Source: Tepidimonas aquatica (GTDB lineage: Bacteria; Pseudomonadota; Gammaproteobacteria; Burkholderiales; Burkholderiaceae_C). From it: a DNA stretch of 64,000 nt. The notes under the pieces are model-generated. The model searched no databases and was not told the DNA's origin. It saw only the letters and a list, made by a program, of their open reading frames with translations. The stretch spans positions 1-64,000 of the forward strand of contig NZ_VJNA01000007.1 in the NCBI RefSeq assembly GCF_007556585.1. Direction: 5' to 3'. Below, one piece after another: positions 8,078 through 15,427 of this stretch (the first letter of the stretch is position 1; each line of letters opens with the position of its first letter). The translations under genes and the position numbers were made by a program.

Positions 8078-9949
8078 TCAGGCGGCCTTGCCGCCCGCCG
8101 GCGGCGCGATGCCAATGGCGATCCACTTCAGCTTGCGCTGCCGGCCGTACCACAGGTTGACCAACCCACGCGAGAACATCACCGCCGAGAACATGCTGGT
8201 GAGGATGCCGATGCAGTGCACAACGGCAAAGCCGCGCACCGGGCCCGAGCCAAACGTCAGCAACGCCAACCCCGCCAGCAACGACGTGATGTTGGAGTCC
8301 ACGATCGTGCCCCAGGCGTGCTCGTACCCCTTGTGGATAGCGGTCTGTGGCGCCGAGCCGTTGCGCAACTCCTCGCGGATGCGCTCGTTGATGAGCACGT
8401 TGGCGTCGATCGCCATGCCCAGCGTCAGCGCGATGGCGGCGATGCCGGGCAGCGTCAGCGTGGCTTGCAGCATCGACAAAATGGCCACCAGCAGCAGCAG
8501 GTTGAACGCCAGCGCCAGGCTCGACACCAGGCCAAAGAACGTGTAGTACACGCACATGAAGGCCACCACCGCCACAAAGCCCCACACCACGCTGTTGAAG
8601 CCCTTGCGGATGTTGTCGGCGCCCAGGCTCGGACCGACGGTGCGCTCTTCGATGATCTCCATCGGCGCGGCCAGCGAGCCGGCGCGCAGCAGCAGCGCCG
8701 TGTCGTTGGCTTCCTGCGTCGTCATGCGCCCGGAGATCTGCACCCGGCCGCCGCCGATTTCGGTGCGGATGACCGGGGCGGTGACCACCTCGCCCTTGCC
8801 CTTTTCGAACAGCAGGATGGCCATGCGCTTGCCAACGTTGTCGCGCGTGACGTCGCGGAAGATGCGCGCGCCCTTGGCGTCCAGCGTCAGGTTGACCACG
8901 GGCTCCTGCGTCTGGTTGTCAAAGCCGGCCTGCGCGTCGGTAAGGTTGTCGCCGGTCAGGATGACTTCGCGCTTGACGATGACCGCCCGCCCGTTGCGGT
9001 CCAGGTAGCGCTCCGACCCGAACGGCACCGGCGCGGCGGGGTCGCGTTCGGCGGCCAGCCCTTCGGGGCTTTCGTCCACCATGCGGATTTCCAGCGTCGC
9101 CGTGCGGCCCAGGATATCTTTGGCTTTGGCGGTATCTTGCACGCCGGGCAGCTGCACGACGATGCGGTCCAGCCCTTGCTGCTGGATCACCGGTTCGGCC
9201 ACGCCCAGCTCGTTGATGCGGTTGTGCAGCGTCAGGATATTTTGTTTGAGCGCTTGCTCCTGCAGGCGGCGCACCGCTTCGGGCCGCAGCGTCAGCGCCA
9301 GCTCCGGCTCGGCGCCGCCAGCCTGCTCGGCCACCGCCACGTCGGGCAGCTCGCGCGCCAGCAGCTCGGCGGCCTGGCGCAGGCCGGCCGCGTCGCGCGC
9401 CCGCACGCGCACCGCGTCGCCTTCGCGGCGCACACCGCCGTGGCGCACGTCACGCTCGCGCAGCAGCGTGCGCACCTCGCCCACCAGCGCGTCGAGCCGC
9501 TTGCTGGTGGCGGCGGCCATGTCCACCTGCAGCAAAAAGTGCACCCCACCGCGCAGGTCCAGCCCCAGGTACATCGGCTTGGCGCCCAGCGCCTGCAGCC
9601 ACGCCGGGGTGCGCGGCAGCAGGCTGAGCGCCACCACATAGCCGGGGTTGGCGGCGTCGGGGTTGAGCGTGCGCTCGATGACGTCGCGCGCACGGATTTG
9701 GTCGTCGGTGGAGGCAAAACGCACCCGCACGCTGGCGCCGTCGAACTGCACGGCCTCGGCACGCAGCGACGCGCCGGCCAACGCCTGCTCGATGCGCGCC
9801 ACCGTGCCTTGGTCGAGCCGATGCGCCGCGCGCGCCGGCGACACCTGCACCGCCGGCGCTTCGCCAAACAGGTTGGGCAGCGCGTACAGCGCGGCGACGA
9901 CCAGCGCCACCGCCAGCACGGCGTACTTCCACCAGGCGTAACGGTTCAC
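8078..9949 (-). CDS. secD: Protein translocase subunit SecD
   Basis: Large partner of SecF, 623 aa. Visible: an N-terminal membrane helix (AVLAVALVVAALYALPNLFG), GLDLRGGVHFLLQVD, the long periplasmic P1/head region including ELGVAEPVIQQQGLDRIVVQLPG (split here as ELGVAEP and DRIVVQLPGV), and five C-terminal helices with LGMAIDANVLINERIREEL. The ATG overlaps the stop of yajC by four bases (ATGA), implying coupled translation. Confidence 0.96.
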   Translation of the reverse strand: MNRYAWWKYAVLAVALVVAALYALPNLFGEAPAVQVSPARAAHRLDQGTVARIEQALAGASLRAEAVQFDGASVRVRFASTDDQIRARDVIERTLNPDAANPGYVVALSLLPRTPAWLQALGAKPMYLGLDLRGGVHFLLQVDMAAATSKRLDALVGEVRTLLRERDVRHGGVRREGDAVRVRARDAAGLRQAAELLARELPDVAVAEQAGGAEPELALTLRPEAVRRLQEQALKQNILTLHNRINELGVAEPVIQQQGLDRIVVQLPGVQDTAKAKDILGRTATLEIRMVDESPEGLAAERDPAAPVPFGSERYLDRNGRAVIVKREVILTGDNLTDAQAGFDNQTQEPVVNLTLDAKGARIFRDVTRDNVGKRMAILLFEKGKGEVVTAPVIRTEIGGGRVQISGRMTTQEANDTALLLRAGSLAAPMEIIEERTVGPSLGADNIRKGFNSVVWGFVAVVAFMCVYYTFFGLVSSLALAFNLLLLVAILSMLQATLTLPGIAAIALTLGMAIDANVLINERIREELRNGSAPQTAIHKGYEHAWGTIVDSNITSLLAGLALLTFGSGPVRGFAVVHCIGILTSMFSAVMFSRGLVNLWYGRQRKLKWIAIGIAPPAGGKAA

Positions 9950-10266
9950 TTGAGCGTACCTTTGGGCAGCACCTGCGCCACCGCGGTGCGCTGCAGCTGC
10001 ACCTCCACGCCGTTGGCCACCTCAATGCTGATGTAGGGGTCGCCCAGCTTGGTCACCTTACCCAGCAGGCCACCGGCGGTCAGCACTTCGTCACCCTTGG
10101 CCAGCGCTTCGATCATGGCCTTGTGCTCTTTTTGGCGCTTCATTTGGGGCCGGATCATCACGAACCACAGCACCACAAACATCAGCAGCAGCGGCAGCAG
10201 GCTCATCAGCGTGGAAGGGGCGTCGCCAGCGGCGGCGGCTTGGGCGTAAGCGTTGGAGATGAACAC
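9946..10266 (-). CDS. yajC: Preprotein translocase subunit YajC
   Basis: Small single-pass membrane protein (106 aa) of the SecDF-YajC complex. It has an N-terminal helix (LLPLLLMFVVLWFVMIRPQ) followed by the conserved MKRQKEHKAMIEALAKGDEV and a short beta domain. The start was set at the GTG at 10266, giving VFISNAYAQ, with AAGGA upstream; this N-terminus is typical of betaproteobacterial YajC. It is the first gene of yajC-secD-secF. Unusually, queA and tgt, which often precede yajC, lie about 21 kb away. Confidence 0.93.
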   Translation of the reverse strand: MFISNAYAQAAAAGDAPSTLMSLLPLLLMFVVLWFVMIRPQMKRQKEHKAMIEALAKGDEVLTAGGLLGKVTKLGDPYISIEVANGVEVQLQRTAVAQVLPKGTLK

Positions 10267-10372
10267 GTCGCGTTCCTTGTGGCGTGTTGAGACGGCAAAA
10301 CAAGCGGCGGCGCGCCTGGCGCGCTGCCACGGCAGGCGGCCATTGTAGCGGCGCGGCTGCCCGCGCGCGCCG

Positions 10373-11386
10373 TCAGTCCGGATGGGCCTGCGCCACCACC
10401 GGCTGCGGCCGGAGGCGCACGCCCCACAGCACCCCGACCACCAGCAGCGCCACGCCGGCCAACGCCAGCGGCTCGGGCCAGCGCCCACGCCACAGGTAGG
10501 CGTACAGCAGCGCGGCCAGCGTCTCGAACACGATCAGCTGCCCCGCCAACGCGGTCGGCAGGCGCTGGCTGGCCGCGTTCCAGCACAGCGTGCCCAGCCA
10601 CGAGGCCAGCAGCCCGATGGCCGCCATCAAGCCCAAAAACACCATCGGCCGCGGCCCCAGGGGCAGCCAGCCAGCGTCGCCGTGCCACGCCCACCACGCC
10701 GCCAGCACGGCGTAGCCCAGCGCCGCCAACGGCAGCGTGGCCAGCCCCTGGGCGGTGGACCAGGCGCGCGCGCTGCGCGTGGGGTGGGCGCGCAGCCAGT
10801 CGGCGTTGCGCAGCGGGTACCAGGTCCAGCACACCACCGCACCCAGCGCCAGCAGCGCCCCCAGCGCGTAGTCGGCCACGCGGCGCGTGGGATCGGCCAG
10901 CACCGCCGTCAGCTCCACGTGGTTGACCAGCGCGATGCCGCCGCCGATCAGCACCAGCGCTGGCAGCAGCCGCAGCCACGGCAGGCGGCCGTCACGCTGG
11001 GCGTCGCGCCAGTTGGCCACCACGGCGATGACCACCGGCAGCGTGCCGATGATGACGGTCGACAACGGGCCGCCGGTGCGCTGGATCGAGCTGGCCAGCA
11101 ACAGGTAGTACAGCAGGTTGCCCACCAGCGCCAGCTCCAGCGCACGCGCCCAGTCCGGCGCGCGCAGCCGACGCAGCTCGGCGCGGTCCCACCACGCCAG
11201 CGGCACACACAGCAGGCCAAACGCCAAGTAGCGGCCCACCGATTGCAACGCCGCCGGGTACTCCGGCACCATCAGCGGCGCGACGAACACCAACCCCCAC
11301 AACAGCCCGGCGGCCAGCGCCCACACGACGCCGGCGCCCACCCCGTGGTGCGCCACGCCCCCCTGCGTAACAACGTGATCGGTCAT
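10373..11386 (-). CDS. DMT superfamily (EamA-type) transporter
   Basis: A 337-residue integral membrane protein with about ten helices, arranged as two EamA-like repeats (first around VVWALAAGLLWGLVFVAPLM, second around YALGALLALGAVVCWTWYPL). The family exports metabolites or amino acids, but the substrate cannot be read from the sequence. It stands 106 bp upstream of yajC on the same strand. The ATG at 11386 was chosen because hydrophobic sequence starts shortly after it. Confidence 0.8.
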   Translation of the reverse strand: MTDHVVTQGGVAHHGVGAGVVWALAAGLLWGLVFVAPLMVPEYPAALQSVGRYLAFGLLCVPLAWWDRAELRRLRAPDWARALELALVGNLLYYLLLASSIQRTGGPLSTVIIGTLPVVIAVVANWRDAQRDGRLPWLRLLPALVLIGGGIALVNHVELTAVLADPTRRVADYALGALLALGAVVCWTWYPLRNADWLRAHPTRSARAWSTAQGLATLPLAALGYAVLAAWWAWHGDAGWLPLGPRPMVFLGLMAAIGLLASWLGTLCWNAASQRLPTALAGQLIVFETLAALLYAYLWRGRWPEPLALAGVALLVVGVLWGVRLRPQPVVAQAHPD

Positions 11387-11481
11387 GCCCTGCGCGTCCC
11401 TCGGCTTCCTGTTCGCAAAGGGCGGCAGTGTAGCGCCACGCGGCGGGCGTCAGGCAGGGGACACGCCGCGGCCGCGGCGCA

Positions 11482-14400
11482 TCAGGCCGCGCGCGCCGCT
11501 GCGCTGGCGCCGTCCACCGGGGTGGCCGCGCCGCCGCGCCAGCGCTGCCGCAGTTCTTCCCACTGCGGGCGGGCGCGCTGCAAGGCACGCGCCTTGACGT
11601 GGCCAAAGCCGCGCACCTGCGCCGGCCAGCACGCAATGGCCAGCGCCAGCGGCATACGCTCGGGCGTCAGCCCCGCCAACACGTCGGCGATGGCGGCTTC
11701 GTACTCGGCGATCAGCGCGCGCTCGGTGCGGCGCTCTTCGGTGTAACCAAAGGGGTCCAGCCAGGTGCCGCGCAGGCCTTTGAGGCGCGCCAACACCCGC
11801 ATGGCCATGAGCACCCATGGGCCGTACTCGCGCTTGAGCAGCTCGCCCCGATCGTTGCGGCGCGCCAGCAGCGGCGGCGCCAGGTGCAGCCGCAGCCGCA
11901 CGTCGCCCTCGAACTGCTCACGCAGGCGCTGCTCGAACGCGCCGTCGGTGTACAGGCGCGCCACTTCGTATTCGTCCTTGTACGCCAACAAGCGTCCGTA
12001 CTGCTGCGCCACCGCCAGCGCCAGCGCATGGCCGCTGAGGCCCAACGCCGTCTCGGCCTGCTGCACGCGGCGCACCAGGGCCTCGTAGCGCTGCGCGTAG
12101 GCGGCGTTTTGGTAGCCCGTCAGGTGCTCCACCCAGGCACGCACGGTTTGCTCCAGCGTCGGCTGGCGGTGCAAGGGCACCACCTGCGCCGGCGCCACCA
12201 AGCGCAGCACCGCGGCCAGGTCGTGCGCGACGCGCCGCCCCCATTCGAAGGCGGCCAGGTTGGCCTTGACCGCCACGCCGTTGAGTTCGATGGCGCGCTG
12301 CAGCGTCTCGCGCCGCAGCGGTATCCAGCCCTTTTGCCAGGCGTAGCCCAGCACCATCGGGTTGACGTACAGCGTGTCGCCCAGCAGCTTGAGCGCCAGC
12401 GCTTCGGCGTCGAACGCGCCCACGGCGTCGGCCCCCACCGCCTCGGTGATGGCCGCCACGCAGCGCTGCGATGGGTTGACCCAATCACGGTCGTGCACGA
12501 AGGCCGCCGTCGGCGTGGCCTGGGCGTTGAGCGCCACGTGCGTGCGCCCGGGCAACGTGCGCGCCAGCGTCTCGGCGCTGGCCGCCACGATCGGGTCGCA
12601 CGCCAGGATCAGGTCGGCCGCCGCGGTGGGCACGCGCGTGGTCAGGATGTCGTCCTGCCGCGCGCCGATCAGCACGTGGCTCCAGGTGGCGCCCCCTTTT
12701 TGCGCCAAGCCGGCAGCGTCCTGCGTGACGATACCTTTGCCTTCCAGGTGCGCCGCCACGCCCAGCAGCTGCCCGATCGTGATGACCCCCGTGCCCCCCA
12801 CCCCGGCCACGACGATGCCCCAGGCCGCGCCGCCGGGTTGCAGCGTCGGCAGCGTCGGCTCGGGCAACGGCGGCAGGCTGTCCGGTCCAGGCACGCCCGC
12901 GTCACGCGCCGGCTTGCGCAGCGTGCCGCCCACCACCGACACGAAGCTGGGGCAAAAGCCCTTGACGCACGAATAGTCCTTGTTGCAGGTGCTTTGGTTG
13001 ATCGTGCGCTTGCGCCCCAACGGCGTCTCCAGCGGCTCGACGCTGAGGCAGTTGCTCTGCTCGCTGCAGTCGCCGCAGCCTTCGCAGACGCGCTCGTTGA
13101 TGACGACGCGCCGATCCGGCTCGGCCATCAGGCCGCGCTTGCGCCGGCGGCGCTTCTCGGTGGCGCAGGTCTGGTCGTAAATGATGGCGGTCACGCCGGG
13201 GGTGACGCGGCACTCGCGCTGCACGCGGTCGAGTTCGTCGCGGTGCAGCACCGGCACGTCGGCCGGCAGCGTCAGCGTCACGCCACCCAGGGTGGTGTGC
13301 TGGGCGTGGGCATACTTGGCCGGCTCGTCGGTGACGATGAAGAGCTTGCGCACCCCCTCGCTGCGCAGGCTGTGCACGATTTGCAGCACCGAGTGCCCTT
13401 CCGGCCGCTCGCCGACCGGCTGGCCGCCGGTCATCGCCACGGCGTCGTTGTAGAGGATCTTGTAGGTGATGTTGACGCCGGCCGCGATGGCCTGGCGGAT
13501 GGCCAGCAGCCCGCTGTGAAAGTAGGTGCCGTCGCCCAGGTTGGCGAAGATGTGCCGCTCGTTCGTGAACGGCTGCTGCCCGACCCACGGCACGCCCTCG
13601 CCGCCCATCTGGGTGAAGGCGAGGGTGTTGCGGTCCATCCAGATCGACATGTAGTGGCAGCCGATGCCGGCCATGGCGCGCGAGCCTTCCGGTACCCGGG
13701 TCGAGGTGTTGTGCGGGCAGCCCGAGCAAAACCACGGCAGGCGCTGCGCCTGGCCGCTGGTCAACTCGATGGCGTGCAGGGCGCGCTCGCGCGCGTCGAT
13801 CAGCGCCAGCCGCTCGTGCACCCGGCGCGCGATGTCGCTGCCTTCGGGCAGCAGGCCACGGCGCTGCAGACGCTTGGCCAGCGCGCGCGCGATGATGACC
13901 GGCGTCAGGTCGGCGTTGGCGCGCAGCAACTGGTTGGCGCTGGGGTTGGGCATCGACCACTCGCCGCCGGAGTGGTCGCCCTCGATCTCGTCGAACTTGC
14001 CAAGCACGTCCGGGCGCACGTCGGGGCGCCAGTTGTAGAGCTCCTCCTTCAGCTGGTATTCGATGACCTGGCGCTTTTCCTCCACCACCAGGATCTCGCG
14101 CAGCCCTTCGGCAAAGGCACGCGTGATCTGCGCCTCCAACGGCCACACCACCGCCACCTTGTGCACGCGGATGCCGAGCTGCCGGCAAGTGTCGTCGTCC
14201 AGCCCCAGGTCGTGCAGCGCCTGGCGCAGGTCGTTGTAGGCCTTGCCGCTGGCGATGATGCCGTAGCGATCGTGCGGCCCCTCGATGACATTGTGGTTGA
14301 GCCGGTTGGCGCGCACGTAGGCCAGCGCCGCGTACCACTTGAAGTCCATCAGCCGCGCCTCCTGCTCCAGCGGCGCGTCGGGCCAGCGGATGTGCACGCC

Positions 14401-15132
14401 GCCCGGAGGCATCTCGAAGTCGTCCGGCAGCACGATGCGCACGCGCTCGGGGTCGATCTCCACCGTGGCGCTGGACTCGACGATCTCTTGGATCGTCTTC
14501 ATGCCGGTCCACACGCCGGCGTAGCGGCTCATGGCCCAGGCGTGCAGGCCGAGGTCCAGAATCTCTTGCACGCTGGCCGGGAAAAACACCGGCAGCCCGC
14601 AGGCCTTGAAGATGTGGTCGCTCTGGTGCGCGGCGGTGGAGCTCTTGGCCACATGGTCGTCACCCGCCACCGCGATCACCCCACCCCACGGCGTGGTGCC
14701 GGCCAGGTTGGCGTGCTTGAAGACGTCGCTGCAGCGGTCCACGCCCGGCCCCTTGCCGTACCACAGACCAAAAACGCCGTCGTACTTGGCGCGGCCCGGC
14801 GGGGCAAAGCCGAGCTGCTGCGTGCCCCACACGGCGGTGGCGGCCAGCTCTTCGTTGATGCCGGGCTGGAACACCACGTGGTGCGCTTGGAGGTGCTCGC
14901 GCGCCTTCCACAGCGCCTGGTCGTAGCCACCCAGCGGCGAGCCGCGGTAACCGCTGATGAAGCCGGCGGTGTTTTTGCCGGCCAGCGCGTCGCGTTGGCG
15001 CTGCAGCATCGGCAGGCGCACCAGCGCCTGGATGCCGCTCATGAACGCGTGGCCGCGCTCCAGGGTGTATTTGTCGTCCAGCGTGACGCTGGCCAGGGCA
15101 CGCTGCACGTGCTCGGGCAAAGGTGCGGTCAT
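11482..15132 (-). CDS. Indolepyruvate:ferredoxin oxidoreductase, fused alpha and beta subunits (IorAB-like)
   Basis: A 1216-residue 2-oxoacid:ferredoxin oxidoreductase that decarboxylates aryl-pyruvates (or related 2-oxoacids) to the acyl-CoA using TPP and iron-sulfur clusters. Order: pyrimidine-binding half (FISGYRGSPLGGYDQALW), TPP-binding half (GIGCHYMSIWMDRN, GDGTYFHSGLLAIRQA), a ferredoxin-like region with CEGCGDCSEQSNC and CNKDYSCVKGFCPSF, then the gamma domain (VAGVGGTGVITIGQLL, GLAQKGGATWSHV) and a C-terminal DUF6537-like part. IorA and IorB are separate proteins in archaea; the single long form is known in many proteobacteria. The start at 15132 has GAGGAG upstream. The exact substrate is inference from the family. 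Confidence 0.9.
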   Translation of the reverse strand: MTAPLPEHVQRALASVTLDDKYTLERGHAFMSGIQALVRLPMLQRQRDALAGKNTAGFISGYRGSPLGGYDQALWKAREHLQAHHVVFQPGINEELAATAVWGTQQLGFAPPGRAKYDGVFGLWYGKGPGVDRCSDVFKHANLAGTTPWGGVIAVAGDDHVAKSSTAAHQSDHIFKACGLPVFFPASVQEILDLGLHAWAMSRYAGVWTGMKTIQEIVESSATVEIDPERVRIVLPDDFEMPPGGVHIRWPDAPLEQEARLMDFKWYAALAYVRANRLNHNVIEGPHDRYGIIASGKAYNDLRQALHDLGLDDDTCRQLGIRVHKVAVVWPLEAQITRAFAEGLREILVVEEKRQVIEYQLKEELYNWRPDVRPDVLGKFDEIEGDHSGGEWSMPNPSANQLLRANADLTPVIIARALAKRLQRRGLLPEGSDIARRVHERLALIDARERALHAIELTSGQAQRLPWFCSGCPHNTSTRVPEGSRAMAGIGCHYMSIWMDRNTLAFTQMGGEGVPWVGQQPFTNERHIFANLGDGTYFHSGLLAIRQAIAAGVNITYKILYNDAVAMTGGQPVGERPEGHSVLQIVHSLRSEGVRKLFIVTDEPAKYAHAQHTTLGGVTLTLPADVPVLHRDELDRVQRECRVTPGVTAIIYDQTCATEKRRRRKRGLMAEPDRRVVINERVCEGCGDCSEQSNCLSVEPLETPLGRKRTINQSTCNKDYSCVKGFCPSFVSVVGGTLRKPARDAGVPGPDSLPPLPEPTLPTLQPGGAAWGIVVAGVGGTGVITIGQLLGVAAHLEGKGIVTQDAAGLAQKGGATWSHVLIGARQDDILTTRVPTAAADLILACDPIVAASAETLARTLPGRTHVALNAQATPTAAFVHDRDWVNPSQRCVAAITEAVGADAVGAFDAEALALKLLGDTLYVNPMVLGYAWQKGWIPLRRETLQRAIELNGVAVKANLAAFEWGRRVAHDLAAVLRLVAPAQVVPLHRQPTLEQTVRAWVEHLTGYQNAAYAQRYEALVRRVQQAETALGLSGHALALAVAQQYGRLLAYKDEYEVARLYTDGAFEQRLREQFEGDVRLRLHLAPPLLARRNDRGELLKREYGPWVLMAMRVLARLKGLRGTWLDPFGYTEERRTERALIAEYEAAIADVLAGLTPERMPLALAIACWPAQVRGFGHVKARALQRARPQWEELRQRWRGGAATPVDGASAAARAA

Positions 15133-15427
15133 GGCAGTGATCTCCTCTTGGGACAGCAAGGGCCGGTGGGCCCACAACCGGACGGCGGGCCTGCCAACCA
15201 CGCCCGCAGCGCCGCGCGCCGGGATCTCCGGCGGCGCGCGCCTGCATGCCATGCCCGTCCGGGCGCATCGCAGCCCGCAGTGTAGGGTTCAACGGCCCGG
15301 GCGTGGCCATTACCCCCACACCGCAGGCCATTTTTGCGGGAAAACCCTAGGTCGGCGACGCCCTGCCGGCGGGCGCCGGTGCTAAAGTGGCGCGCACCTC
15401 CATCACCAAGGCTGTTGGACCACGACC
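15133..15427. other. Divergent intergenic region, 295 bp
   Basis: Lies between the oppositely oriented iorAB-like and GGDEF/EAL genes. It holds the GAGGAG ribosome site of the former and a GC-rich imperfect hairpin around 15209-15240. A TAAAGT at 15383-15388 could serve as a -10 for the rightward gene, but no good -35 accompanies it. No open frame with family-like sequence was seen. Confidence 0.5.

Noticed and set aside
11599-15285. Long plus-strand open frame opposite the iorAB-like gene
   Set aside because: It is His/Arg/Gln-rich low-complexity sequence of the type created opposite GC-rich genes; the minus strand encodes a recognisable enzyme.
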